From positions 24,749,632 through 24,813,631 of the forward strand of contig CM044867.1 of assembly GCA_024500155.1 (NCBI GenBank): a stretch of 64,000 nt of DNA. Reading direction: 5' to 3'. The notes under the pieces were generated by a model that was not told where the DNA came from, made no database searches, and worked only from the letters and a program-made list of their open reading frames with translations. Source of the stretch: Chenopodium formosanum. Its lineage: Eukaryota > Streptophyta > Magnoliopsida > Caryophyllales > Amaranthaceae. Made by a program: the position numbers and the translations under genes. Positions 12,571 to 24,635 of the stretch are shown here, one piece after another; the stretch's first letter is position 1, and each line of letters begins with the position of its first letter.

Positions 12571-12837
12571 TCATACTATGTCTTGTTTATGCATTCAATT
12601 GATTATGCATGTTAGATTTTATTTATGTTGATTGATGATGTGCTAGAGTTCACTAAATAATCACAACATAATAAATCTAAGTCTTGGTAATACTGAGGTT
12701 GCTGTTCCAATTGGATACCCAACAATCCTTCGATCGTAAGTGATGGGTCGGCCTTAGCAGAGTGTCGCTTGTTATCTTGGGTAATTTGGGGTAGATCACG
12801 TACTACATATTTAATTGGTTATACTAAAAAATCTTAC
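12571..12837 (+). mobile_element. Probable continuation of the Copia-like noncoding interior
   Basis: The Tat solo LTR interrupts one continuous sequence, judged from its target duplication, so this stretch must have adjoined 9742. It shows no coding potential. Confidence 0.35.
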
Positions 12838-12840
12838 TTA

Positions 12841-13027
12841 GGGCCTGTTCACATTTACTGAACTAAGCTGAACTGAACTGAGCTGAACTGAACTAAACTG
12901 AAATGAATATTTTATGAGAGAGGGAAATTAGGAGCTGAACTGAACTAAACTGAACTGATTGGAGCTAAACTGAACTGAATTGATTGGAGCTGAACTGAAC
13001 TGAAAACAAGTAAATATGAACATGACC
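12841..13027. mobile_element. Harbinger/Tourist-like MITE
   Basis: This 187-bp element has inverted ends GGGCCTGTTCACATTTACT and AGTAAATATGAACATGACC. It is flanked by TTA on both sides (12838-12840 and 13028-13030), the 3-bp TWA duplication typical of PIF/Harbinger. The interior is an irregular run of CTGAACTGAA words. It has no coding capacity. Confidence 0.75.
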
Positions 13028-13030
13028 TTA

Positions 13031-13385
13031 AAGAGTTTAGAACCTTGAAGTAAAGGGTAATAATTTTACATGTGATGGCTAATTATACAACCAAGAGTTA
13101 TAAGAGTTATAATCAGTAAAAAGTTTACTCACCTTGAAAATGTAATACTTGATGGTAGGGCCTCAGTCTGGTCAACTATTACGCAAACAAAGGATCTTGG
13201 AATCATTTAATTCAATTGGGATCAATTAAAATTGAATAAAATATTTTAAAGTTATCAGTTTAATTTGCTTATGGTACTTTAAATTTTAATTGAATAATGC
13301 GTTTACTTTTAAGTAACATGTTGTAATACCCTAAAATTTTCTATTTTATGTTTCGGGGACGAAACTTGTTTTAAGGACGGTAGAT
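13031..13385 (+). other. Gypsy-type 3' internal tail with PPT-like tract
   Basis: The end of this stretch (CGGGGACGAAACTTG, then TTTTAAGGACGGTAGA at about 13370-13385) is the typical sequence just upstream of a chromovirus LTR that starts TGTAATACCC. The rest shows nothing recognisable. It may be the tail of an older tandem or recombined copy of the element to its right. Confidence 0.45.
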
Positions 13386-14987
13386 TGTAATACCCAAATA
13401 TTTTATGATTTTATATAATATATTTTTACAAAAAGCAAAATTGTTTTTCTTACTTATTAAATAACTTTCCTAATCTCATATTTATAATTTAGAGTTCAAA
13501 AAGTTTTAAAACCCTATTTCGTTTAAATGGCACTGTACATAAACTATTTGAATGCTATAAATATAAACCCCAATATTCTTTTAGTATTCTATAATACTTG
13601 TAGCCGAGTGTTTTCTTTCATGGGGGTTATGATTTTGTGCGTGAATATCAAAACTTTCACGAACACTTAACTTCCACTACCTATTTTATGCGCACATCAA
13701 TTATTCATTATCACTGCTCACCAGATATGGTGATCACCTTTGCTAATGAATATCCTTGAATCCTGGATCGCTACCCATATCTCACAAGTTAAACAACCCT
13801 TGATTATCTTGTTTTCCAAAGGTAATCACACTATCGATTTCTTGGAGTTGTTTGATTATAGATTATCGTTTAAATTGATTGTATTTCGTATTATTGTATG
13901 TAAATTTAACGAATTGTTATTTGTATGACCAAGATTTATATACATGTGATTATTGTTTTGTATTATCTGATTTAATTGTCGTATTGATTGATTTTGTTGT
14001 TATGCTAGGGTTTTTAATGTTTGGCGTTGCTCTAGGGAGTATTGTTATATTGTGGTTTTAGGGTGTAGACACCCAAATGTGTCTCCCCAAAACCAAACCA
14101 AGTGATGAATACCTTTCACGTCATTTGATTATCGAACGAGGTGAAAGTATGAAAAGTCTAATGATGTGGTTATTTTAATTAAAATACCTTCTTTCTATTT
14201 TAAAAAATCCACTCTAATTATAAAAACGTCCAGTCTAATTTATTTTGGTCAATAATTAGGGTCCAATAATGGTGTAGTTGGATGGGGCTTGAAAAGACCT
14301 TTCTAACGTTATATTATAAGCCCAATTCCGATGAATAATGAGGAAGTTATGACCAAAATACTAAGTTGGGCCCAAACCGGATTTTACCTACGACCCAATG
14401 ATTATGAGAAGGGTCCAAAGGTTTAATCCCATTCCTAAACTAATTAGGATTAATTAGAAGCTTCTATAAGTTTCTAAAAGATCTTAATTATCCTATTTTG
14501 AAAAGATAAAATTAAAGAATTTAAAATTGAATAAAAACTTTCCTACTTTAAAACTTTCCTTTTTTAAGTCCTACTTCTATTAGAATTTAAAGATGTTCAA
14601 AGACAATCAGATATTATTTTTGTGCTTCATAATCTTTATCCAAGTCATATGTGGTTGGATATATCTTGAAATTATCTTTCCAATGATATATTATAATATT
14701 AATTCCGATCTATAACGAAAAAAAATGAAAGAAATACGAAACTCTATCCAAAACTAACACCGTCCAATTATTTCGGCTATATATTTTTATCTACAAAAGA
14801 TTTTATCTGATTTGGATTAGGTTAGAAAGCAGACTTAAAGAGCTTTTCAACGACATATTATATGCCTTATTTGGACTTTGGATCAAAAGATATGATAAAA
14901 CAATATTTGCAAAATTTGCTATCCATCGAGTTTTATTTCGATTCGAATTCGGATTCTTTTCTTAATTCTTCGACTCTCTTTTTTTCC

Positions 14988-14996
14988 TATAAATAG
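14988..14996 (+). promoter_or_regulatory. TATA box of Tat-family LTR
   Basis: TATAAATAG is followed by AGGTCATATC. The same box occurs at the equivalent place in the other Tat LTRs here (minus strand, about 32041-32049, 40835-40843, 46578-46586), which supports it as the LTR core promoter. Confidence 0.6.
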
Positions 14997-15684
14997 AGGT
15001 CATATCTTCATTTTTTCAATCATCAAAAAGCTGGATCCACAACCATCAATTCTTTCTCTCTTCTCTCTTTTAAGCAATAACTTATTTTTTTCTCCCTCTA
15101 GCTTTACTAAACTAGCTTTTTACAATTACTATACTGCATTTACAAGTTCTAGACACACCTAGGCAAGTTCGAAGTTGCCTTCGCCCTAGACGTGAAAGGT
15201 TGATACCTTATGTGGGTTTAATCCCTATACTCTTTACTTTATTTCTTTGATTTAATTCTTTTATTTTAATATTTTCTTGAAGTTTACTAATGCATGTATT
15301 TTGTTATTAGAAAGAAGTACAAGGCATCAAAGTAAGGAATTAACTTACTCTCTGTAGAAAGTATGCTTAGATTTTATTAATTCCTAGTATCATGTTAGGA
15401 TGTTATTATTGCTTTCTAGTATCATGTTTAGAGTGCTTCCTAACTCTAATGGCATGTTAGTATCATGTTAAGGCTGAAGCTTTGATCTTTATTGTTTAGT
15501 GACATGCTAGGATTTGCTATTAATCATGTTAGTATCATGCCTAGGATCTTGCTATTATTATTAAACTTTATTGAGATTATGATGATGATGATGATGATTT
15601 GTTGTTTATTTATGATATTATGTTGCTTCATATATACCTTTGCAGGTTTAAAGGGAATTTGTATTTGAAATCACGCCTAATAAG

Positions 15685-17866
15685 TGATAAGTGACATGTA
15701 TGCCACTTTTTGGGTGTTTATTGAGTCGTTTTCCGACTTATTTTCCAATAATTTAGCTCAATTAATCCTTTATTTATTTTATTTTCTTATTCACGTCTTT
15801 TGTCTTTTATTTGAGTGTTTTGATAATTTTTTTTAGTGTTTTTAGTTTATTTTCTTAGTTTTAGTTATTATTTCTCTTTTCTCTTGTTTTCTTATTTATT
15901 TTAGTTTTGTATTTTATTTTATTTTACTTCGTTTTATTTTGTTATATTAGTCTTTGTCCCGATTCTCCCTCGTGTTTGTTTTTGGTTGTATGTGTGTTCG
16001 GGCCGATAATCAAGTTTCAAGTTCGGAATCTCGAATTGAGCCAAACAACATTCACAAGCTGCCTATTTGCTATCCACATACTTATCCTACACCCCACAAT
16101 CACCTATCATACACCACAACATCACTCCCCTGCTTTCCCTCTCCTTTTCTCACAATTATCAGCAGCAACAACTCAACATAATCACACCGACACCACCCAA
16201 TACCAACAGCAAACTCCCACGCATCTCACCCCAATTCACCAACAACAATAACAGCAGCAAGGCATCCCAGCCGCAACTCACACCCGCCGCACCTATCACC
16301 AGCAACCAGCATCACCACCGCAACTCACAGCAGCAAACCACCATCAACAACCACCCATCAATTCAACCCACGCCTACCACCATCTCCTCCACACAAATCG
16401 TTACAGCCACATCACCTCCAATCAACCCACGCATCCACCACGCCAACAATTAGCAGCAAGCAGCAAACCAGACCACCGTGGGCGCGGAGCTCTGTTTTCC
16501 AGCCTTCTCCAATTTTCGGTAGATGCCAAGGAGAAGCCTAGCCGCGGCCGCTCCTTCGTGGGTCTTGAATTTCTTAATTATCACATGACTTACTCGTGAA
16601 TCCTTAACCATTTCGAAATCCAACGGCCATGATTGATTATCGATTGGAGATGAAAATTGATGATTGTGATGAACGGAGCTGATGCGTGTGATGGTTGATG
16701 ATGCGCAAATTGCGAAGTCCAAAAAATCAGAGCAACCACAAAGAGAAGAGATTTTGGGGTCTGATGGAATTCGTGGGGTTTGAGATAATTGGGGATTTTT
16801 GGTTAACTTTTTCCTTTTTATTTTCTTTTTAGTTTTGTTACTTAATTAGTTTGTTTAGTTTTATTTCTCTTTTATTTTATTTTATTTTATTTTAACTTGT
16901 ATTATAAATACCGCTTTTGGGGGTTAATTCTCTCTTAACTTTCAATCAACATTATTTTACCCTAGATTAGATTAGTTTAGCTATTTTATTTTCTCTCTCT
17001 TAGGGTTAGATTAGGATCCTCTCCCTCAAGTTTAGGAGTAGTTTTAGAGGGAGAAAGCTTGGATTTTTCATGGAGTTTTGAGAGATTGAAGAAGTAATTT
17101 GTGGATTTTCTTCTTATTTATTCAATGAGTCTTCCTAACTTTCTCTCACCTTTATTGCTTTCATTTATTATTGTTTTTGCTTATTTGTTTGTTGATTTGA
17201 GTAGATTAATTAGTTTAGTTGTTTAATTCCTGCTTTTATTCTTGTTTTACTATACCTTGTTTTTTGTTCTTCATGTTAACTTAGATTTAGTTCTAGGGAA
17301 ATGAATGAAGGTTATGTTAGTAAAATGAATGATTGATTGTGATTAGTATGAAATAGTTTCTTGATTATTGTGTATGGATGATGCTTAAATGGATTAAAAT
17401 CTTTCTAGCTAATCGATTCTATGTTTATAATTGTGCTTTCAATCAATTGTGCGAGAGTGAGTTGGTTGAGAGTCTAAATTCTTCCATACCTTTTCTAGGC
17501 TAGTTGTACGAGAGTGAATTAGTTTAGTAGGATAATTAACATGCTTAATTGTGCGAGAGTGAGTTAAATGTGTTGATGTTCCTAATCGAGGTCATTTTCA
17601 TCTAATTGTATGATGTTGTTGAATGCATTGATGTAATTGGATTCCACTTTCCCTAGTTTTAGTTATTTGCTCTTAGTAGTGTTTAGTTTATTCTCTCTTT
17701 ATCTCACAACCATTCCTAGTAGTCTAATTAACATAGATTGATACACTTAGTCTTCGTGGATCGACCCTTTACTAGCCACTACCTAGTTTAGTGTAAGTTT
17801 AGGTTTTATAAATTTCTAATTTGGTCAGGGTTAGTATCCCAACGACCTACTTTCACCCGTCGATCA
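15685..17866 (+). repeat. Solo LTR (2182 bp) of an unassigned, possibly Athila-like, LTR retrotransposon
   Basis: The segment begins TGATAAGTGACATGTATGCC and ends CACCCGTCGATCA (TG...CA), with a perfect 5-bp duplication ATAAG at 15680-15684 and 17867-17871. A TATAAATA box lies at 16903-16910. No terminal repeats within it and no PBS or PPT are seen, so it is read as one long LTR. The start and the GTGGATCGACCC phrase near 17757 recall Athila-type LTRs, but this is only a resemblance. The translated Pro/Thr/Asn-rich stretch at 16067-16453 is not considered a gene. Confidence 0.7.
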
Positions 17867-18522
17867 ATAAGATAATTAATAATTTGGTTTAGGCTAATAT
17901 GATTTTAATTCAAGTGATCGCCAATAATAGTTTTATTTGTTCATTAATCTTTAACCAACATAGATTAAATAGGTTTCGGGTTAACCTAATGTTTTCATGT
18001 TAGTTAGAAAGCGCACATGGATTAAACAGGTTTAGGGCTAATCTAATGATTGCATGTTAGTCCGAAAGCGCACATGATTATGAGAAGAATAAAGAAGAGG
18101 CCTGTTTTATAGGGCAGGTTCTTTCTCTTTTAGATTGGATTCGTACTTTCATACCCTTATATCCAGTCATGGTTCAAGACCACTATGGAGTTAGCGATCT
18201 CATGGATCGTGAAGGGGTGTAACCTTCACCATGTGAACGGTTTACAAGTTCCTAAAACTTGTTGGAGACTCTTTTACTCTAGCTTTCTTCCCTTTGGACG
18301 CCACCATGCTTAAGTGTATGATCACAGTGGGGTTCAAGTTTGGGATGCTTGAAATATTCCCTACATAGGGTTACTAATGTAGTGTATTATTTTTGGGTCA
18401 TGAGTTAATTATATTTGGGTATTAGTTTTATAGTCCTATAAGAATTGAGATGTACTATGATTGAACAGAGTTTGAATTGTTATATTAATTAGGTACCTGT
18501 GTCATTGTTGAGATAATACCTA

Positions 18523-18721
18523 CTTCCTCCGTTTCTATTTAGTTGATGCGTTCGATTTAGGCACATATATTAAGGAGAGGAGAGAGAGTGATAGGGAATG
18601 AAAAAGCAAGTTAGGTAGCTTGTAAATGCAAGGTAAACATTTTACCCAAAAAGGAAACGTGTCAACTAAAAAGAAACTTCCTATAAAGGAATACGTATCA
18701 ACTAAAAAGAAACGGAGGTAG
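18523..18721. mobile_element. Stowaway-like (Tc1/mariner) MITE
   Basis: The 199-bp element has inverted ends CTTCCTCCGTTTC and GAAACGGAGGTAG, which match the well-known Stowaway CTCCCTCCGTTTC end. Dinucleotide TA flanks it on both sides (18521-18522, 18722-18723). The arms continue through AGTTGATGCG / ACGTATCAACT-like pairing. There is no coding capacity. Confidence 0.88.
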
Positions 18722-19615
18722 TATTAGTTTGTGAATGATTATTTTATCAAAGTATGAGATCAAAAGGTTAAGAATTATTATTTTGTTCATGGTTTGAGGC
18801 TCGGCGTTATATACCTTAGTCCTTGGCATGTTGGTAAGGAGATGATAATCATGAGTTAAGAATGAGGTACAATTTTCATTACTTATTTTTTTAATGGTCC
18901 CCTACAATGGAATTTGGCCCGTATGTGGTCTAGTTAAAGGTGTTTTCTGCTCATTGAGAGTATTCAAGTTTTTATACTTGTTGGTTTATTTATTCGAATT
19001 ACTCATGTCCAAGGCTAGGTATAAAACAAAGAGTGTGACACACTTATGGGATAAATGAGTTAATTGAGTAAAAGATTGTATTTTTATTCGAGGTTGAATT
19101 AATAAAGGTTATTTTCATAGAACAGAATTATTTTTACCTTGAGGTATATATGTGTGATTGTAGTTTTGAACTACATTGTTTAATTAAGCTAGTAATGTTA
19201 TTTTATTTTACTTTGTATTCTGATATGTGGGATTGCTCAGCTTTTTGCTGACGTGTGTGTGTGTCTGTTAAATTGTTGTGGTATTTGTGTTTGCGGCCAT
19301 GTCTTTTTCTTATGGTGGCCCTGCGACGATCTATTTTTGAATTTGTCCTTAATGGTGAGCAGTCAAGTTTGTTTAAGTAAGTTAATCAATTGATCGTAGT
19401 TAAAGGAGCTCAAATGTTTTGATTAGTATGCTATAATGAATTTGTAAAGTTGTATAAATAACTCACTTAGACTTATTGTTGTATTATTGGGATTTTGTAA
19501 TGTAATACTTGACAGATTGTTGATTGTGGCGGTAATACCTCCGAATTAGATGTATGCTTCCGCAATTTAATTTAATGGTTGTTTATTTTTCCTTTAATTC
19601 TTATTTATTTAAAGG

Positions 19616-20672
19616 TTGTTTATTTTTCCCTTAAGTATTCAGGGGAAGTTGGGAGGGGTAACCTTTGAAACACTAGATGAAGTCTATGGGAGAGCTGCCC
19701 ACCTATATGGGATCCAAGGGAGAGAGTTAGAGAGCTTAGCTGGAGGGAAAAGAAAGAGTGATGGGGGTTCTCATGGAGTTGATAAGAGGCCTAGGATTCG
19801 GGAGAGTTCTGGGGGAATTGGGTAATTCAACAGGAGGGACAATAAGGGAAACCTTGGGAAGGGAGCTAATGGACAAGGAAATAATAATCATGGTAATGGA
19901 AATAACACCAGACCTAAGAGAAGTTATTTTTGTGAGAGATGTGAGAAAAACCGCCCGGGGAAGAACTATGAGGGAAACCCTGTAACTTGTCGTTATTGTC
20001 AGAAACTGGGGCTTCGGGAGTATGAGTGCTACACCAAGGAGAGGATGTTAAGATGGGGAAAGACCAGGAGACCAATGGATCATCTTAGAGGAATGGAACC
20101 AGTAGCGGTGCTGGAGCGGCCCCTAAAGGTCCTGTGTTTGTTATGAATCGTCGTGAGGCTAAGACTTCTAATGATGTGGTAATTGGCAATTTCCTTGTTT
20201 GTTCTTTGAATGCTAGAGTCACGTTTGATTCGGGAGCGTCTCATTCTTTTGTTTCAAAATCTCTAGTCCAGGATTACAGTTACAGAGTCCATTATTAGTG
20301 TCTCTAGATGTTTCCATTCCAACTGGGGAGGTGAGGAATTGTTTTAAGTTACATAAAGGGGTACCTATCACCATAGCTGGAGTAGAATTTCCTTCAGATT
20401 TGATTGAGTTCGAGTTGCAAGACTTAGATGTGATTTTAGGGATGGACTGGCTTGGAAAGTTTAAGGCTCGCATAGATTGTGCTGCTCAGAAAGTGAAATT
20501 GTTGGGTCTGGGTAAAGTGACAGTGAGTTATAGGAAGGAAAAGAAGATTTCAGGGATCAAAATCATTTCTACCTTGCAATTTCGGAATTGTGTTAGGAAG
20601 GGTTATCCTATGTACATGTGTAGTGTTCAGGAAGTGGGAAAGGAGGATGAGAAGAAAAGAGTATTCTTGTAG
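19616..20672 (+). pseudogene. Chromovirus gag C-terminus and aspartic protease remnant
   Basis: The gag tail reads EVYGRAAHLYGIQGRELE, then after a stop near 19823 a basic Gly/Asn-rich linker and a zinc-knuckle area (CRYCQKLGLREYECY) in which the canonical CCHC spacing is damaged. The retropepsin motif FDSGASHSFVS is at about 20224-20256; Asp-Ser-Gly is the catalytic triad that cleaves the polyprotein. LDVILGMDWL follows near 20427, a hallmark of Ty3/Gypsy proteases. The gag N-terminus is missing and there are at least two frame breaks. Confidence 0.8.
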
Positions 20673-20699
20673 TTGAGGAATTCCCAGCTGTCTTTCCTG

Positions 20700-21612
20700 A
20701 TGAGATACAAGGTATGCCACTAGTGAGAGATGTTGAGTTCACCAGGAACTAGACCTATCTCGAAGGCTCCATATAGGATGGCTCTAGCTGAGATGAAGGA
20801 ATTGAAAACTCAGTTAGATGACTTGTTGGATAAGGGATATATATATATTTGACCTAGTTCTTCTCCATGGGGTGCTCTAGTGTTGTTTATGAAAAAGAAG
20901 GATGGAAGTTTGAGGTTATGCATAGACTATCGGGAGATGAATAATGTGACAATCAAGAATAAGTATCCTTTGCCTAGAATTGATGATTTGTTGGATCAGT
21001 TGAAAGGGGTTGGAATTTTCCAAGATAGATTTGAGGACAGGATACCATCAGTTGAGAATTGCAGAGCAAGACATTCCCAAGAGTGCTTTCGAGATGCGAT
21101 ATGGTCATTATGAGTTCAAAGTTATGCCATTTGGGTTAATTAATGCACATCCAGTTTTCATGGATTTGATGAACCGAATCTTTAGTCCATATTTGGATAA
21201 GTTTGTGGTGGTTTTCAATTTTTCATTGATGACATCTTGATCTACTCCAAGAATAGGGAGGAGCACGAGGATCATTTGAGGAAAGTACTGTCCACCTTGA
21301 GGGAGCACCAGTTGTATGCTAAGCTATTGAAGTGCAAGTTTTGGTTGGAAAAGGTAGCCTTTTTGGGTCATGTGATTACTAAGGAAGGAGTTTCAGTAGA
21401 TCCTTTGAAGATCAATGCAGTGAGTGAATGGCCAACACCAAAGAATGTTTTAGATGTTCGAAGTTTCTAAGGATTAGCAGGCTATTATCGGAGATTTGTG
21501 AAGGATTTTTCGAGAAAAGCAAGGCCCATGACGAATTTGATGAAGAAGGAATGTAAGTTTGTTTGGACCCAAGAGTGTGAACAGGCGTTCCAGACCTTAA
21601 AAGACAAGTTAA
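20700..21612 (+). pseudogene. Chromovirus reverse transcriptase remnant
   Basis: The segment shows VLFMKKKDGSLRLCIDYREM (about 20880), NKYPLPRIDDLLDQL, FSKIDLRTGYHQLRI (about 21014), MPFGLINAHPVFMDLMN and the catalytic FIDDILIYSKN at about 21222-21254. These are followed by the thumb segment FLGHVITKEGVSVDPLKI, all in Ty3/Gypsy order. Frameshifts occur between GIFQDRF and FSKID and just before FIDD, and a stop near 21468 (RSF then stop). RT copies the element RNA to DNA; this copy is inactive. Confidence 0.9.
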
Positions 21613-21621
21613 CCTCGGCAC

Positions 21622-22786
21622 TAGGGATGGCAACGAGTCGGATCTGGACCGGATCCGACTGGATCTAGATCCAGATCTGTTTTTGCACCCTGGATCCATA
21701 TCCAATCCGGATCCGTCAGGTATGAAGGAGGAGGATCCATATCCATATCCGTTGGATCCTACGGATCCGGGTCCAAAACGGGTCCAAAACGGATCTTGCA
21801 AATGTACCTGTTTTTTAACAAAAAAAATCTAGATTTCAATTAAAACATCAGTTTAACTAATTTTCATCAACATTTAGAATCAATTTAAGTAGTAACTTTT
21901 TAAAGATAAAATCATTAACACGACATAACCAACACAATATAATTAATCACAATTTATAATTAACTAAATTACAAACGAAAATTAATAAAACTAAATAGAA
22001 AGTAGAACTTTAGAAACTTAAACAAGCAAACATTTTTTGGTGAGAAAGTGGGCTAAGCCTAGAATTAAACAAGTAAAAAAAAAGCAGCAAAAGAAACGAA
22101 AAAAACAGAAGAAAAACAAAGCAGAAAAAACAAAACACTCCTAAAACAAGCAAACTTGAGAATAAATTAACAGCGAGCAACAAACATATAATCCACTCAT
22201 TTGGATTATATAATATTACTAAGTAAGAATTAATATAAACAAATGTCTATACATAAAGTAAAGATTCTAAATTATAAAGATTAAGTAATTAAACTACTGG
22301 AGTGCTAGAATCACGGTCGCCGGAGAGGGTGGAGCCGCTGAAATTAGTTGCGGTACGGTGGTCTATGAAGCCGTTAGAGCTACTAGCGGTGGAGCTATTG
22401 GATTGTTGGAGTTTAGAGCGTGTTTGCTGGCGAGCTGCCATTCGGGAAAGACAGAGAGTGAGGAAAGAGAGTTAGAGAGGTGTGGGAGATTAGATTATTA
22501 GGGTTTAGGGGTTTGGTAGAGTTAGAGTCAGAGTAAGATTTTAGTATCATTTGGGGTGTGGGCTGGGCTTGTAGAGTTGTAGTTTAATTATTACAAGTAT
22601 TTAAAAAAAAAGGGTAAACGAATCTGGATACGGGTATTTGGGTTAGACCCGTATCCAGATCCGTTTTTTTGTACAGGATCCGTATCCGACCCGGATCCGT
22701 CGGGTCCAATTTTACAAGATCCATATCCGTGAAAACGGATATGGATCCACGGATCCGGGTCGGATACGGATCCGTTGCCATCCCTA
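21622..22786. mobile_element. hAT-type non-autonomous element inside the chromovirus RNase H
   Basis: The ends are perfect inverted repeats TAGGGATGGCAACG / CGTTGCCATCCCTA, and an 8-bp duplication CTCGGCAC lies at 21614-21621 and 22787-22794; 8 bp is the hAT signature. Sub-terminal regions are rich in GGATCC/GGATCCG words in both orientations, likely transposase-binding sites by analogy with hAT elements. The centre is AT-rich. A short ORF resembling a transposase N-terminus is at 22289-22441 on the minus strand. Removing 21622-22794 rejoins the RNase H reading. Confidence 0.9.
22289..22441 (-). pseudogene. Possible hAT transposase N-terminal leftover
   Basis: An ATG at 22441 opens a 50-codon minus-strand ORF beginning MAARQQTRSKLQQ and rich in Ser/Thr (SNSSTASSS), with a stop at 22289-22291. 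Low-complexity Ser-rich starts ahead of a BED zinc finger are common in plant hAT transposases. No BED finger or catalytic domain follows, so this would be an internally deleted derivative. The identification is an inference from position and composition only. Confidence 0.3.
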
Positions 22787-22794
22787 CTCGGCAC

Positions 22795-23290
22795 TAGTGT
22801 TGGCTTTACTAGATGAAAGTGGGCAATATGAGGTGTATAGTGATGCATCGAAGTTTGGGTTGGGTTGTTTTTTAATGCAGAATCAGAGGGTCATTGCATA
22901 TGCTTCGAGGCAGTTAAAGCTGCAAGAGGTGAACTATCCAACCCATGACCTGGAGTTAGTTGCGATTGTGTTTGCTTTTAAAATTTGGAGACATTATTTG
23001 TATGTTGCAGCTTGTAAAATCTTCACAGATCATCATAGTCTAAAGTACATTTACACTCAACAATATTTGAACTCGAGGCAGAGACGATGGTTAGAGTTCA
23101 TGACGGATTATAGTGTGAATATCCAATATTAGGAGGGGAAAGCTAACGTGGCAGCTGCTGCTTTATGTGGGAAAACTAGTCATTTGATGGATATGATGGT
23201 TTTACTAGACCAGCTGTGTGTGGAATTTCAGAAGATGAATTTAGAAGTGATGGAGCACGGAGAGGTAATAAAAGAGAAGATTGAGGAAGG
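22795..23290 (+). pseudogene. Chromovirus RNase H remnant
   Basis: After the hAT element the reading resumes with YEVYSDASKFGLGCFLMQ (catalytic Asp present), VIAYASRQLKLQEVNYPTHD, LELVAIVFAFKIWRHYLY and FTDHHSLKYIYTQ, then a stop at about 23130 (YSVNIQY, stop). This is the Ty3/Gypsy RNase H that removes the RNA strand during reverse transcription. Its first residues lie before the hAT insertion (KFVWTQECEQAFQTLKDKL, about 21550-21610). Confidence 0.88.
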
Positions 23291-24635
23291 GTAAGTTTTA
23301 GACTTTACTATTGCAGATGAAGGAAGTATTCGATTTAAAGAAAGTTGGTGTATTCCACAACATCGCAGGGACATCAAACAGAGACTGATGGAGGAGGCCC
23401 ATAGCTCTCCTTATTCGATGCATCCTGGAGGGCATAAGTTGTATAAGGATATGAAGAAGGTCTTTTGGTGGCCAAACATGAAGAGAGAAGTAGAAGAGTT
23501 TGGGGAAAAGTTCTTAACATACCAGAAGGTGAAGATAGAGAATCGAAGGCCACAAGGAATGGTTCAATCCTTGGAAGTACCAAAGTGGAAGTGGGATTCG
23601 ATCGCCATGAATATTGTGAGGGCATTACCAAGGACCAGGGCAGGGAATGACATGATTTAGGTCATTGTGGATCGATTGACTAAGTTTGCAACCTTTATAC
23701 CTTTGAAAAACACTTGGTCTATGGATCAGTTGGGAAGGGATATGTGAAGTTTGTGGTGAAGTATCATGGAGTGCCTATAGATATCATTTCAGATTGTGAT
23801 TCGAGGTTCCTGTCTAACTTCTGGCAAAGTTTACAAAAGGCCATGGGAACTAAGCTATTGATGAGTACAGCTTTTCACCCCGCAACTGATGGTCAGACGA
23901 AAAGGATCATACAGACCTTGGAGGACATGTTGAGAGCATGAGTATTGGAGTATCAAGGTTCATGGGAAGATCAGTTAGACTTGATTGAGTTTTCATATAA
24001 TAATGGCCATCATGCAAGCATTGGAATGACCCCATTTGAACCCTTGTACGGAAGGAAATGTAGGAGCCAAATTTGTTGGAGTGACATAAGTGAAACTATT
24101 GTACTTGGGCTTGAAATGATCGAGGAAACTGTTAAGCAAGTGAAGTTAATCCAAGAGAAAATCAAAGCAGCCCAAGATAGACAGAAAAGTTATGCTGATG
24201 AGAAGCGCAGAGATGTAGAGTTCCAAGTAGGAGAGAAGGTGTTGCTACAGATCTCTCCTATGAAAAGGGTAATGAGATTTGGGAAAAAGGGGAATTTGAG
24301 CCCAAAGTACATTAGGCCATACGAGATTCTTCAAAAAGTTGGGAAAGTAGCATATAAGTTGGACTTGCCCAACGACTTGGAAAGGGTGCACAATGTCTTT
24401 CATGTGAGTCAGATTCACAAGTATGTTTTCTGATGTTGCACATGTGCTAGAACCAGAGACAATTGAGCTAGATGAGAGTTTGACCTATGAAGAAAGGCCG
24501 GTGAGAATTCTAGATAGTAAAGTTAGAAGGCTTAGAAATAAGGATGTGAAAATTGTCAAAGTTTTATGGTCAAACCATAAGGTTAAGGAAGCAACCTGGG
24601 AAGCTGAGGCAGAGATGCGTAAAAGGTACCCCTAA
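23290..24635 (+). pseudogene. Chromovirus integrase and chromodomain remnant
   Basis: The zinc-binding N-terminus keeps HPGGHKLYKDMKKVFWWP but has lost the two Cys (FLTYQK where CLTCQ is usual). The core shows VIVDRLTKFATF, then IISDCDSRFLSNFW and TAFHPATDGQTKRIIQTLED. The catalytic Glu of the usual QTER/QSER is Lys. The GPY-type tail RPYEILQKVGKVAYKLDLP and HNVFHVSQIHKYV follow. A chromodomain ends the protein: ERPVRILDSKVRRLRNKD...VKVLWSNHKVKEATWEAE (about 24490-24620). The chromodomain assigns it to chromoviruses, probably the Tekay/Del branch. Stops lie near 23659, 23940 and 24432. Confidence 0.9.

Larger units (their letters stand above)
14064..18365 (+). repeat. Solo LTR of the Tat/Ogre-like family (plus orientation), with nested insertion
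   Basis: It starts TGTAGACACCCAAATGTG and ends GCTTGAAATATTCCCTACA. A perfect 5-bp duplication TAGGG flanks it at 14059-14063 and 18366-18370. It is the reverse complement of the LTRs of A, B and C. A 2182-bp LTR is inserted at 15685-17866; removing it leaves about 2.1 kb, the family's normal LTR length. No internal domain adjoins it. Confidence 0.9.
13386..19600 (+). repeat. Presumed 5' LTR of the chromovirus, split by nested insertions
   Basis: TGTAATACCC at 13386 follows a PPT-like tract. After the Tat solo LTR (14064-18365) the text at 18371-19600 carries phrases common near the 3' end of Tekay/Del-type LTRs (a TGATGTGG-like region, GGTGGCC, ACTTGACAGATTGTTG, GGCGGTAATACCTCCG). The right border and PBS are not found, and gag begins near its C-terminus, so a deletion at the LTR/gag junction is inferred. 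Its start is only weakly similar to the 3' LTR at 24879. The assignment to the same element is therefore tentative. Confidence 0.4.

Noticed and set aside
16067..16453. 128-aa Pro/Thr/Asn/Gln-rich ORF
   Set aside because: Low-complexity C/A-rich leader downstream of nothing gene-like inside an LTR; no conserved domain or splice context.
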